From assembly GCA_002371825.1 (NCBI GenBank), contig DFHF01000053.1, forward strand, positions 1 through 64,000: a stretch of DNA of 64,000 nucleotides, read 5' to 3'. Under the pieces are notes generated by a model, which worked only from the letters and a program-made list of their open reading frames with translations, was not told the DNA's origin and searched no databases. The translations under genes were made by a program, and so were the position numbers. Below, one piece after another: positions 48,466-57,495 of this stretch (positions are counted from its first letter, which is position 1; every line of letters starts with the position of its first letter). The DNA is from Ruminococcus flavefaciens (GTDB lineage: Bacteria; Bacillota; Clostridia; Oscillospirales; Ruminococcaceae).

Positions 48466-50691
48466 TTGAAAAAAAGACTTCTGATCGGTGTCATTATTAC
48501 CGACTGCCATATTGATTTTCAGGAAGAAATAATGCGTGGTATAATTACTCAGGCTTTTAAAAGCGACTGCGATATCGCTGTTATTACACCGCTTCACAAC
48601 TTCTATCTCGGCTCCGCTCATAAGGATACAGAGCGTCTGATATTTGATCTTATCCTCTCAGACAGGTTTGACGGCTTCCTATACGACCGCAACACCTTCT
48701 TCGGGGATGATATCCGCACATATATCGACGATTTTCTCACACTCTCCGGAAAGCCCGTTATGCTGCTCGATTCAAGTGACCATAAAAGCTTCGAGACCAC
48801 ATCCGTTGACGACTGCAATGCTTTCGAGGAGCTTACTGACCATCTCATCGATGACCACGGCTGTAAAAAAATATACTGCCTTACAGGCCCTAAAAAGATA
48901 TATGTATCCGAGGAGAGACTGCGGGGATATATGAACTCCATGAAAAAACACGGCCTCCCCGTGGACAAATCCTGCTGTCACTACGGAGACTTCTGGATAG
49001 ACGCTGCAAAGCAATTCGCCGAAAAGATAATCGACGGCCGTCTTCCTCGTCCTGATGCAGTTGTATGCGGAAATGATATCACTGCTATCTCCCTCTGCAA
49101 AACTCTTGCCGCAGCAGGTATAAGAGTCCCTGAGGATATTGCCGTTACCGGCTATGACGCTTCATCTGACGGTGCGGAGGCTGACCCTTCTATCACTTCA
49201 TTCAGCCGCCCCAATTTTCAGCTGGGGTCAGAGTCATTCCGCAGACTGTACAGAGTCATAACAGGCAAGCTTTGTCCGAAGGTACCCAACGAAAACGGCT
49301 CTATACGCTTAGGCCGGAGCTGCGGCTGCCATGTAGCTGTACCCTCTCATAAGGAGCCGAATCGTATAGATACCATAAACAGCCTCTATGAGACAAATCT
49401 GCTCTACGGGGATATGCTCTTCGATATAACAAATGCAGACAGTCCTTCAGTTTTTTCTGACAGGCTTGACAACTACACATATCTGCTGTACAGGATGGCT
49501 CACCTGAGGATATGCCTTACAAAAAAATATCTCGACTCAACAAAGGGCATTTACCATGACAAGCTCAGCTTCCGCTGCGGAGATGATGTCAGGATAATAC
49601 TTTCAAAGTCCAATGTGGCTCGTGAGTACGACACCGGAGATTACTTCAGCTCTTCTGACCTTCTCCCGGATTACTCTGCGGACAGGAATTATCCTATGGC
49701 TTTCTATATTTCTCCCCTTCATTATAACGATAATTTCTTCGGCTACAGCTCTGTATCCTTCGGAAAGATACCTGTTACTTTCAGCTCAATATATTTACAG
49801 TGGATAAATTACGTCAATGTTGCACTGGAGCTTGTAAGAATAAAGGATGTTATGTCCCATACCATACTCAGCACCAACCGTGCCCTGCTCTATGACAAGA
49901 TAACCGGTATGCTGAACCGTGGAGGTGTGGAACAGGAATTTGCAAAACGCACCGGCTCCGGTTCTGTTACAGGCTCTGCAGACTTCATCACGATAGAGCT
50001 GATCGGAATAAAAAATACATACTACCGCAGCGGCGAGGAAAAATGCAACGAGATCTCAGCAGCCTTTGCCGGATTGCTGAAAAGCTGCACTAAGGAGAAC
50101 GAGATCTGCGGTATGTGGAACAATCAGACTATGTGCGTTATCGCTTTCAAGCCCAACCGTGCCTCAGAGATCTACGATGCACTCTGTCTGAGGCTGAAGG
50201 AAAAGCATTTCGAGCAGAATGAGGATCTGGATATCGATTTCTCAGTGGGTATTTTTACTCAGCCTCTCAGCGAGACTGTCAGTCTCAGCGATGCAATGTA
50301 CAAATCAACAGTAAACAGGGTCTACTCATACAATGTCTCGGAAAACAGCGCTAATCCGCAGTTTGAGAAGCTCTGTGCACTGAGGAACAGGATCATGAAG
50401 AATCCGGAATACTCATGGAATATCAGCGAGATAGCCGATAGTCTTTATCTCAGCAAAAGCTACCTGCAAAAAATATATAAGACCTTCTTTGGCAAGAGCA
50501 TTATCGAGGAGATGATCGGTTTCCGAATAGAAAATGCAAAGAAGCTGCTGATTGAAACAGATATGTCCGTTACCGAGATTTCAAAGCGGTGCGGCTATTC
50601 TTCATACAACTACTTTGTGAGACAGTTCCGTGCCTGCGAGGGAATATCCCCCACTGAGTTCAGGCATATGAAACACTCACCATCAGCCTGA
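48466..50691 (+). CDS. Hybrid regulator: LacI-type sensor, degenerate GGDEF-like domain, AraC HTH
   Basis: A 741-residue cytosolic regulator. Residues 5-285 resemble the sugar-binding domain of LacI/GalR proteins (RLRGYMNSMKKHG, VVCGNDITAISL, IAVTGYDASS) but lack a LacI HTH. Residues about 475-625 have the GGDEF-fold entry DKITGMLNRGGVEQEF, while the GGDEF catalytic signature is missing. The C-terminal 90 residues are an AraC HTH pair (ISEIADSLYLSKSYLQKIY, MSVTEISKRCGYSSYNYF). The start is TTG with AAAGGAGG upstream. It lies next to the pectinesterase-pectate lyase gene and may sense pectin fragments (inference). Confidence 0.85.
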   Translation: MKKRLLIGVIITDCHIDFQEEIMRGIITQAFKSDCDIAVITPLHNFYLGSAHKDTERLIFDLILSDRFDGFLYDRNTFFGDDIRTYIDDFLTLSGKPVMLLDSSDHKSFETTSVDDCNAFEELTDHLIDDHGCKKIYCLTGPKKIYVSEERLRGYMNSMKKHGLPVDKSCCHYGDFWIDAAKQFAEKIIDGRLPRPDAVVCGNDITAISLCKTLAAAGIRVPEDIAVTGYDASSDGAEADPSITSFSRPNFQLGSESFRRLYRVITGKLCPKVPNENGSIRLGRSCGCHVAVPSHKEPNRIDTINSLYETNLLYGDMLFDITNADSPSVFSDRLDNYTYLLYRMAHLRICLTKKYLDSTKGIYHDKLSFRCGDDVRIILSKSNVAREYDTGDYFSSSDLLPDYSADRNYPMAFYISPLHYNDNFFGYSSVSFGKIPVTFSSIYLQWINYVNVALELVRIKDVMSHTILSTNRALLYDKITGMLNRGGVEQEFAKRTGSGSVTGSADFITIELIGIKNTYYRSGEEKCNEISAAFAGLLKSCTKENEICGMWNNQTMCVIAFKPNRASEIYDALCLRLKEKHFEQNEDLDIDFSVGIFTQPLSETVSLSDAMYKSTVNRVYSYNVSENSANPQFEKLCALRNRIMKNPEYSWNISEIADSLYLSKSYLQKIYKTFFGKSIIEEMIGFRIENAKKLLIETDMSVTEISKRCGYSSYNYFVRQFRACEGISPTEFRHMKHSPSA

Positions 50692-50698
50692 TGTGATA

Positions 50699-50732
50699 CT
50701 GGCTCCGCATATTCAGCGGGGTCAGTTTTTTT
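50699..50732 (+). terminator. Intrinsic terminator of the hybrid regulator gene
   Basis: CTGGCTCCGC-ATATTCA-GCGGGGTCAG, a 10-bp stem with two G-T pairs, followed by seven T. Confidence 0.9.
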
Positions 50733-50835
50733 ATGCAGGAACAGGCCTGCCAGGAGGCATTCTGCAATATCACCAATGGGCATAAGGATAGGTTGTGAAA
50801 GATTTACAAAATTTTACAGTTGTTCACAATTTGTA

Positions 50836-50864
50836 TTTACTTTTCTATTTCGCTGTGCTATAAT
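50836..50864 (+). promoter_or_regulatory. Promoter of the pectinase gene
   Basis: TTTACT (50836-50841), 17 bp, TATAAT (50859-50864). The leader of about 75 nt has CGGC/GCCG-type short stems only. Confidence 0.6.
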
Positions 50865-50944
50865 CATGATGTATAAGTATGTAAAGGCAGCCGTAAATTA
50901 GGCACTTATGGACTGCCGCCCCTCTCAGAAAAAGGAGTTTTATT

Positions 50945-53900
50945 ATGGCAGAAAAAACAAAGATACTCTCACAGAGAGCGGTCGCTGTTATTGCTGCTGT
51001 GTTCGTCATGCTGACAATGATGATGATATCACCGGTTGTCAAAGAGGCTAATGCAGCAGGAACAGACCTTTATGTAGGCTATTCCGGAAAAAGCAATAAC
51101 TTCTCGACCGTTCAGGCAGCAGTCAACAAGGCTGCAAGCCTCAACCCCACCAGCGAAAACGACAGAATCACTATCCACATCGCTCCCGGCACATACCGTG
51201 AGCAGGTACTCATCAACACTCCCTACATCACATTCGTTAATGATGAGCCTTCAAAGGGAGATGCACTTATAACCTTCTATTATGGTATCGGCTATAAGTA
51301 CTACAGTGTAAACACAAGCAAGAACAACGGTACATACGATGCTTCTCTGGCCTCAGCAAAGTCCCAGAAGAACACTCCCTACCGCTGGGGTGCTACTGTA
51401 TGGCTCCAGAATAAAGCCCAGTACTTCAAGGCCAAGAATATCGTATTTGAAAATTCCTTCAACCGCTATATCACAAAGGAGGAACTTGCTGACGGTGTCG
51501 AGCTGGTAGGCGATACTTCAGTATCCAACATCTCACAGGTCAGAAATTCTTCCACAGATGTTCAGTCAAAGGCAGCAACCGAGAGAGCTGCGGCTTTCGC
51601 TGCTGATGCAGGCTACTGCGAATTCCTGGGCTGTAAATTCCTCAGCAGTCAGGATACGCTCTATACAGGAGCCTCACCTCAGTATTACAAGAACTGTCAT
51701 ATCGAAGGACAGACTGACTATATCTTCGGCGACAGCTCCGCAGTTTTCGACGGCTGTGAGCTATGCTGGAAGGGCTATAGCTCCAATGCAGCAGTCGGAT
51801 ATATCACCGCTGCAAGAGATGACGGAAATAATGATTCCGGATACCTCTTCAGCAACTGCAAGGTCACAAAGAATCCTTCACTTACAGTAAAGACCGGCTA
51901 CCTTGGCCGTCCCTGGAGAGATACTGCAAAGGTAATGTTTATCAACACTACCCTTCAGAGCTCTGACTGTATCGATGCCACAGGCTGGTACTCCATGAGC
52001 GGAGTTCAGCCGGAAAATGTTGCCGGATTCAAGGAGTACGGCACAAAGCTCTCAAATGGTTCAGCTGTTGACCTCTCAAAGAGAAAGGGTCATACTATCT
52101 CAGCCTCCGATGCTGAGGAGATAAAGCTCACAAACTATATGAAGAACTGGACCCCCACATATCTCAACTCCTCTCCCGGCAGCACTGACCCCGGAACTAA
52201 CGTCAGCGGTGCAATTACTCTCTGCGGAGGCTGGTATGAAGAGGCATTTGCAGAGTGGGACAGCTCAAAGATAGGCAGCAATGTCAAGGTAAGCTATGCT
52301 CCCGCAGGAACTTCCTCATTTACCGCAGCTGACTCAGAACTGATAAGAGGCAGCCGTGTGGATATCCCCGGACTCAAGGGAAACACAAGCTATACCCTCA
52401 GGATAGAAGGCTCCTCAGGTTCAGCTCAGTGTACAATAAAGACTATGGCTTTCGACCGCTCCGGCTACGCTCACTGGAACTACAATTCAGGTGTTGGAGC
52501 CTATAACAATGACGGTACCCTTAAATCAGGAGTTACTGTGATCTATGTCACAAATTCAAATAAGGACTCAATTTCCTACGGCGGAAAAACCGGTCTTTAC
52601 AATATCTTCTACAGTGCAAAGCCACAGAATGTGGTATTCAGATTCATTGGCAAGATAGACGTTCCCTCCGGAGCAAAGGCAAATGACGGAAAGCAGAACG
52701 ACGGTTCAAGTATGCTGTACCTCCAGTATGGTGAGAACGTTACTATTGAGGGTATCGGCTATGACGCAAGCCTGAACAAATGGGGCTTCGAGATGAAGCG
52801 CTGCACAGGCTGTGAAGTCCGCAACCTCTGGCTGGGACAGTATCCCGATGACGGTATCTCCATGACCGGTGACAGCTCAAACAAGTCCACACATATGTGG
52901 ATACACAACAATACTATCGAAAAGGGCTACAATGCCTATGCAGGAAACGGTACTGTTGACGCTGATAAGGCTGACGGCGACGGCTCAACTGATATCAAGT
53001 GGTCAGAATATATTACTATATCCTATAACTACTATATCGACTGCCACAAGACCTCTCTGGTAGGCGGCGGTCCTACACAGATGCAGGACTGGATCACCTA
53101 TCACCACAACTGGTTCAGCAATACTGAGTCCCGTAACCCCCGTGCAAGAAATGCTCATATCCACAGCTATAACAACTATTTCACAAATAATAAACAGTAC
53201 GGTCTTGGCGCATCCTACAACTCCAAGATCTTCTCCGAGGCAAACTACTATGAAAAAACATATCTGCCTCTTGACGCTGTAAACATGGGCAGCGATGCCT
53301 ACTCCGGCACTATCAAGTCCTATGGAGACAAGTTCGACGGATGTACAATGGGCAGCAATCTTGCATACAAGATAGCTGGTTCACGCACAGAAAAGGTAAG
53401 CGTCGGCAACCTCAAGTCCGGCGGAGACGCATACGACAATTTCGACACCGATTCCTCAAAGATCTATGGCTCATATAACGTTCAGACTCCCGATGCTGCA
53501 AAGGCAGAGGTAATGGAGTACTCAGGACGCATGAGACAGGGCAAGGCCTATAACAGCGGTTCTTCTGACAATGATCCGCCTGTTGTCATAGATCAGCCCA
53601 TAAAGAGCGATCTCATTGCAAAGCTCGATATCAAGGATACCGCTTACGGTTCCTCATGGTCTATCAAGGAGAACGTTCAGGCCGGTGATAAGGCTTTCGG
53701 AGACCGTGAGCACGTTTTCGCTTCACTCCCCTCCGGCATCATCGGTGCAGAACAGATAGTCACAGCCTGCGATTCAAAGAAAACCGACTCTGATCTGGCA
53801 GTTCTTACTGCTGCAAAGGATATCATCGTATACGTTGCTCTCGATGAAAGAGTTACATCCGTTCCCTCATGGCTCGGAAGCTTTACAAAGAACGGAAGTG

Positions 53901-54367
53901 TTGTTGAAATAAACGACACCGAAGCTTTAAGACCTTTCATAGTCTATGAGAAGAAGCTGATGGCTGGTGAGAGCATTGTCCTCGGTACAAACGGTATGAG
54001 CGGCGCCTGCATGAACTATACAGCTTTCGCTGCTGAATACAGGGAGCCGATCACTACTACAACTACCACAACTACATCATCCACTACAACCACAACTACT
54101 ACTCAGCCAGAGAATATCATCTGGGGAGATGCTGACTGCGACGGCAATGTAAAGATGAATGACGCTGTTCTCATCATGCAGTCAATATCAAATCCCGACA
54201 GATACGGCATTGAAGGAGATCAGGATTCCCATATCACTGATAAGGGCAGCCGCAACGGCAATGTATTTGAAACCTACACCAGCGGACTTACTCCTAAGGA
54301 CGCTCTCCAGATACAGAGCTTCCTCCTGCACCAGATCCCTTCTCTCGATCCTGAGTTTCAGCAATGA
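50945..54367 (+). CDS. Secreted pectin methylesterase-pectate lyase with dockerin
   Basis: A 1140-residue modular cellulosomal enzyme. After the signal peptide (1-37) comes a CE8 pectin methylesterase (about 40-395), with GQTDYIFGDSSAVFDGC near 255 carrying an active-site Asp and LGRPWRD near 318. A fibronectin-like linker (about 415-500) follows, then a PL1/PL9-type pectate lyase (about 510-800) with WGFEMKRC, WIHNNTI and RARNAHIHSYNNYF. A Thr-rich linker (about 1035-1053) leads to a dockerin (about 1057-1136) whose Ca loop is GDADCDGNVKMNDAVLIMQS, the R. flavefaciens form. The lyase needs demethylated pectin, so the two domains work in sequence. Export and docking on a scaffoldin are inferred. 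Confidence 0.93.
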   Translation: MAEKTKILSQRAVAVIAAVFVMLTMMMISPVVKEANAAGTDLYVGYSGKSNNFSTVQAAVNKAASLNPTSENDRITIHIAPGTYREQVLINTPYITFVNDEPSKGDALITFYYGIGYKYYSVNTSKNNGTYDASLASAKSQKNTPYRWGATVWLQNKAQYFKAKNIVFENSFNRYITKEELADGVELVGDTSVSNISQVRNSSTDVQSKAATERAAAFAADAGYCEFLGCKFLSSQDTLYTGASPQYYKNCHIEGQTDYIFGDSSAVFDGCELCWKGYSSNAAVGYITAARDDGNNDSGYLFSNCKVTKNPSLTVKTGYLGRPWRDTAKVMFINTTLQSSDCIDATGWYSMSGVQPENVAGFKEYGTKLSNGSAVDLSKRKGHTISASDAEEIKLTNYMKNWTPTYLNSSPGSTDPGTNVSGAITLCGGWYEEAFAEWDSSKIGSNVKVSYAPAGTSSFTAADSELIRGSRVDIPGLKGNTSYTLRIEGSSGSAQCTIKTMAFDRSGYAHWNYNSGVGAYNNDGTLKSGVTVIYVTNSNKDSISYGGKTGLYNIFYSAKPQNVVFRFIGKIDVPSGAKANDGKQNDGSSMLYLQYGENVTIEGIGYDASLNKWGFEMKRCTGCEVRNLWLGQYPDDGISMTGDSSNKSTHMWIHNNTIEKGYNAYAGNGTVDADKADGDGSTDIKWSEYITISYNYYIDCHKTSLVGGGPTQMQDWITYHHNWFSNTESRNPRARNAHIHSYNNYFTNNKQYGLGASYNSKIFSEANYYEKTYLPLDAVNMGSDAYSGTIKSYGDKFDGCTMGSNLAYKIAGSRTEKVSVGNLKSGGDAYDNFDTDSSKIYGSYNVQTPDAAKAEVMEYSGRMRQGKAYNSGSSDNDPPVVIDQPIKSDLIAKLDIKDTAYGSSWSIKENVQAGDKAFGDREHVFASLPSGIIGAEQIVTACDSKKTDSDLAVLTAAKDIIVYVALDERVTSVPSWLGSFTKNGSVVEINDTEALRPFIVYEKKLMAGESIVLGTNGMSGACMNYTAFAAEYREPITTTTTTTTSSTTTTTTTQPENIIWGDADCDGNVKMNDAVLIMQSISNPDRYGIEGDQDSHITDKGSRNGNVFETYTSGLTPKDALQIQSFLLHQIPSLDPEFQQ

Positions 54368-54401
54368 TCTCTGGCAGAGAAATGACCTGAAATAATAATT
54401 A

Positions 54402-54438
54402 CGGGACAGCCTTTCAAAGGAAGGGCTGCCCCGTTTTT
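54402..54438 (+). terminator. Intrinsic terminator of the pectinase gene
   Basis: CGGGACAGCC (54402-54411) and GGCTGCCCCG (54424-54433), a 10-bp stem with one mismatch, followed by five T; it stands 9 bp before the convergent flippase stop codon. Confidence 0.88.
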
Positions 54439-54448
54439 CTTTCTGATA

Positions 54449-55882
54449 TTAAGCTCCTCTCTTAAGCAGCTTTTTCACTGTTGTCATCAGTGCACTGTAA
54501 TTGAGAACACATATCCCGGCTGCAATAACTGTAAGCCACAGCATATCCAATGCCGGGCGGAATACTCCGACAGCACACATCCCCAGCAGCATTGCTGTAT
54601 TGAGTGCATTCCTGCTGACTGAAAATGCAAAGGGAACATAATATCTTGCATCTATCATCCTTATCCAAAAGCAGAGCAGATAACTGAGAAAAGTTGCAAG
54701 AGCCGCTCCCTGTATTCCCCATTCCGGAATCAGGCATATATTCAGTATGATATTTGCTATGCACACCACAAGTATGGTATAGAATGCGTTTTTTGTATGC
54801 TGTGTCGCCGTATATATACTCGACAGGAAAAGGTCAAGGCAAGTATAGACCGCCGCAGCTATCAGCAGAGGCGTATACAGGTATGCCCGGCTGTATTCCG
54901 GAAAGGTCCCGTAGTTTATCAGTATAGCTGATATCGGCTTTACCAGAAGCATAAGTCCGGCCGCACTGACGAAAAGAATCGCCTCATAGGCGCTGTATAC
55001 CTTTTCGTAAAAAATATCTCTGTCCCTGGAACTGTTTTCCGTTATTGCGGACATATTCCAGGCCTGAAAGAATATTGTGGATATCATGGATATAAGATTA
55101 GGTATCTTTGAAGCTGCGGAATATATACCGGCAGCATCCTCTCCCAGACTAACACGGCTGCTCCTTAGATTTCCTATAAATATCTGGTCGGAAAAACCTG
55201 TGAATGTCCACATGACCGCAGTAGGTATAAGGGGGAGAGAGAATCTCATCATTTTTCTTCCAAGTGTGCGGCTATAGGAGCTCAGCACAAAAAATCGCCG
55301 CAGGCCTGCCGCCAATGTAAGAAATACCGCAGAACAAGCATCGGAAAGGATAGTGGATATCATAAATCCCCGCACCCCAAGGCCAAGTCCGGATATAAAT
55401 ACAAGATTGAATATGAACAGGGTAAATGTTGTGAGTATACCGTCCAGTGAAAACAGCTTTACCATTCCCCTGGCTCTTACAAACTGCGAACAGAGCGCCC
55501 TTACAGCTGATGTGCAGACGTATATCCCCAGCAACAGAGTATATCCCCGCAGAGGCCTCAGAAATGGTATGAACTGAAGCAGAGGCACTGCTGCAAGCAT
55601 AGCCGCAAGTCCTCCTAAAGACATCATGCTGGCTGTAGTGAATACCTGTTTTTTATCGTAGTCCTTATCAAGACCATATCTGACCACTGCCTCAGTAAGA
55701 GAAAATGTAAATACCGGCAGCAGGAACAACGCCATAGTCTCAATAAGAGTTTTTGTATAGAATCCGGCCGGACTGATATGGCGGGTATAAAGATTGTTCA
55801 GCAGCAGAGAGAATATCTTGGAGCTGAAGCTGCCTATAGCGAATATCACTGTATTCACGGCAAGCTTTTTATATTTATTCAC
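54449..55882 (-). CDS. Oligosaccharide flippase (Wzx/MOP superfamily)
   Basis: A 477-residue polytopic membrane protein with 12-14 hydrophobic segments. It starts with the family-typical NTVIFAIGSFSSKIFSLLLNN, then LYTRHISPAGFYTKT and the conserved loop VVRYGLDKDYDKK. This is the Polysacc_synt/MurJ-like branch of the MOP exporter superfamily, which flips lipid-linked sugars for capsule, wall polymer or glycoprotein synthesis. No glycosyltransferase cluster is adjacent, so the glycan is unknown. The start is GTG with AAGGAG seven bases upstream. Confidence 0.9.
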   Translation of the reverse strand: MNKYKKLAVNTVIFAIGSFSSKIFSLLLNNLYTRHISPAGFYTKTLIETMALFLLPVFTFSLTEAVVRYGLDKDYDKKQVFTTASMMSLGGLAAMLAAVPLLQFIPFLRPLRGYTLLLGIYVCTSAVRALCSQFVRARGMVKLFSLDGILTTFTLFIFNLVFISGLGLGVRGFMISTILSDACSAVFLTLAAGLRRFFVLSSYSRTLGRKMMRFSLPLIPTAVMWTFTGFSDQIFIGNLRSSRVSLGEDAAGIYSAASKIPNLISMISTIFFQAWNMSAITENSSRDRDIFYEKVYSAYEAILFVSAAGLMLLVKPISAILINYGTFPEYSRAYLYTPLLIAAAVYTCLDLFLSSIYTATQHTKNAFYTILVVCIANIILNICLIPEWGIQGAALATFLSYLLCFWIRMIDARYYVPFAFSVSRNALNTAMLLGMCAVGVFRPALDMLWLTVIAAGICVLNYSALMTTVKKLLKRGA

Positions 55883-55989
55883 ATGGTCACTCCTTTATAT
55901 TGATACACTGCATCGATCAATGTCTGCTCAGCTTTTTTCGGTCTATGGACAAAATGAGCCTGACATTGATCTGCGCTCCCTGAACTCAG

Positions 55990-56040
55990 TTCAGGGCAAT
56001 AACCGCCTTACAGCAATTATTAAAGTCACATTAATTATAA
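55990..56040 (+). repeat. Copy 1 of a 50-bp imperfect upstream repeat
   Basis: This copy contains GGGCAATAACC and CACATTAATTA in the same order and spacing as 57424-57474. It lies about 175 bp before the TIM-barrel gene and just behind the palindrome CCTGAACTCAGTTCAGG (55979-55995). Confidence 0.55.
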
Positions 56041-56153
56041 CATATTGCCTTAAAAATAGCAATATATACCCTCCGCATATGGCACTCAGCCCTGCCGGCC
56101 AAAGCCGCTTAAAATATATTATCATTTTTGTTTGGTCATTTATCGCCGATAAT

Positions 56154-56182
56154 TTGACAAAGTTAATTTTTTATGCTATCAT
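56154..56182 (+). promoter_or_regulatory. Promoter of the TIM-barrel/HAD genes
   Basis: TTGACA (56154-56159), 17 bp, TATCAT (56177-56182), 34 bp before the ATG at 56216. Confidence 0.72.
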
Positions 56183-56215
56183 AATACATATAAAAATAAG
56201 GAAATGGGTGGATAT

Positions 56216-56884
56216 ATGTCAGAACATCCCGAACTGATCGTTATGCTGACTTATAACGATCAGACTGTACTGAATGCTCCCGATATATTTGAAGAGTGCA
56301 GGAACTCCAAGGCCTCCATCTGGGGATTCAAAGAGCTGCCTCTCCCTTTTGGTGAGATGAAAAAATTATATAACTATATGAAGCAGTGCGGCAAGACCAC
56401 CTCTCTTGAAGTGGTAGCGTATACGGAAGAAGAAGGCCTCGCCGGAGCTGAAACTGCTGCTGCCTGCGGATGCGATATCCTCATGGGTACTGTCTTCTCA
56501 GACAGGATAAACCGATTCTGCCTGGAGCACGGACTTAAGTATATGCCCTTTGTGGGGAAAGTATGGGGAAGGCCCTCTGTACTTGAAGGCGATATCGATG
56601 AGATGATCGCAGAAGCAAAGAGTTATATCGGCAGAGGCGCTTACGGTATCGACCTTCTGGGATACCGATATACAGGAGATGCTGTTGAGCTCAACCGCAG
56701 AATGTCCGCTGAAGTCGATGCACCGGTTTGTATCGCAGGAAGCGTAAACAGCTTCAACAGGCTCGATGAGATAAAAGAAGCCGGTCCGTGGTCATTCACT
56801 ATCGGAAGTGCTTTCTTCGATAACAAGTTCTCAGGCACCTTTGCTGAGCAGATCAATAAGGTCTGTGACTATATGGCGAGGTGA
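56216..56884 (+). CDS. Predicted TIM-barrel phosphate-binding protein, function unknown
   Basis: A 222-residue soluble protein. The order of alternating strands and helices, LEVVAYTEEEGLAGAETAAA, CDILMGTVFSD, APVCIAGSVNSFNRLDEIKE and a final WSFTIGSAFFDNKF, resembles ribulose-phosphate-binding barrels (NanE, HisA and ThiE-like), with Gly-Ser phosphate loops at strands 7 and 8. I know no named family that fits. It ends 4 bp before the YqeG-like gene. The start at 56216 has GGTGGA upstream; the ATG at 56204 sits on top of AAGGA. Confidence 0.65.
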   Translation: MSEHPELIVMLTYNDQTVLNAPDIFEECRNSKASIWGFKELPLPFGEMKKLYNYMKQCGKTTSLEVVAYTEEEGLAGAETAAACGCDILMGTVFSDRINRFCLEHGLKYMPFVGKVWGRPSVLEGDIDEMIAEAKSYIGRGAYGIDLLGYRYTGDAVELNRRMSAEVDAPVCIAGSVNSFNRLDEIKEAGPWSFTIGSAFFDNKFSGTFAEQINKVCDYMAR

Positions 56885-56888
56885 CGAT

Positions 56889-57422
56889 ATGAGATCCCTC
56901 ATAAGAAAATACTATCCCGGTGCATATGCGGAAAACGTCTTCTCTATCAACTATAAAAAGCTCCGGGCTATGGGGTTCAAAGCTGTCATTTTCGATATTG
57001 ACAATACTCTGGTCCACCATGGCGATAACTCAACACCTGAAGTGGATGAGCTTTTCAGGCATATCCACAGCACCGGCCTTAGGACTGCCCTCCTCACCAA
57101 TAACGATGAGGAAAGAGTTCAGAGATTCATCAGGAATATCGATACGCTTTATGTATGTGATGCGGACAAGCCTGAAACTGCCGGTTATGAAAAAGCTCTT
57201 GAACTTCTTGGCATAAGCCGGAAAGAGGCAGTTTATGTGGGAGACCAGATATTCACTGACATCATCGGCGCAAACAGAGCAGGTATCCCCAATATCCTCG
57301 TGCATTATATACAGCTCCCCGGTCTGCATTGGATAGGTAAAAAACGCTATATCGAAAAAATTCTGCTCTTCCTGTGGAGACATGACCGCTCCGCAAAAGG
57401 GCTGGGCAATATATGTGATTAA
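56889..57422 (+). CDS. HAD-superfamily phosphatase, YqeG family (subclass IIIA)
   Basis: A 177-residue HAD hydrolase. The nucleophile motif FDIDNTLVHHG (about 37-47) has the Asp pair, motif II is LLTNNDEERV, and motif IV is YVGDQIFTDIIGANRAG (about 117-133). The N-terminal YYPGAYAENVFSINYKKL is typical of YqeG, the bacterial relative of phosphatidylglycerol-phosphate phosphatases. GAGGTG precedes the ATG and overlaps the end of the previous gene. YqeG usually lies near aroE or DNA-replication-linked genes, which is not seen here. Confidence 0.9.
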   Translation: MRSLIRKYYPGAYAENVFSINYKKLRAMGFKAVIFDIDNTLVHHGDNSTPEVDELFRHIHSTGLRTALLTNNDEERVQRFIRNIDTLYVCDADKPETAGYEKALELLGISRKEAVYVGDQIFTDIIGANRAGIPNILVHYIQLPGLHWIGKKRYIEKILLFLWRHDRSAKGLGNICD

Positions 57423-57423
57423 A

Positions 57424-57474
57424 TTCGGGGCAATAACCTCCCTGAGACGGTTATTGAGGACACATTAATTAAAA
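57424..57474 (+). repeat. Copy 2 of the 50-bp imperfect upstream repeat
   Basis: This copy matches 55990-56040 at about three quarters of positions. Here CAATAACC (57431-57438) and GGTTATTG (57449-57456) form a perfect 8-bp hairpin. It occupies nearly the whole gap between the YqeG-like gene and the VanW gene. Confidence 0.55.
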
Positions 57475-57495
57475 ATCATCAAAGAGGTAATCATA

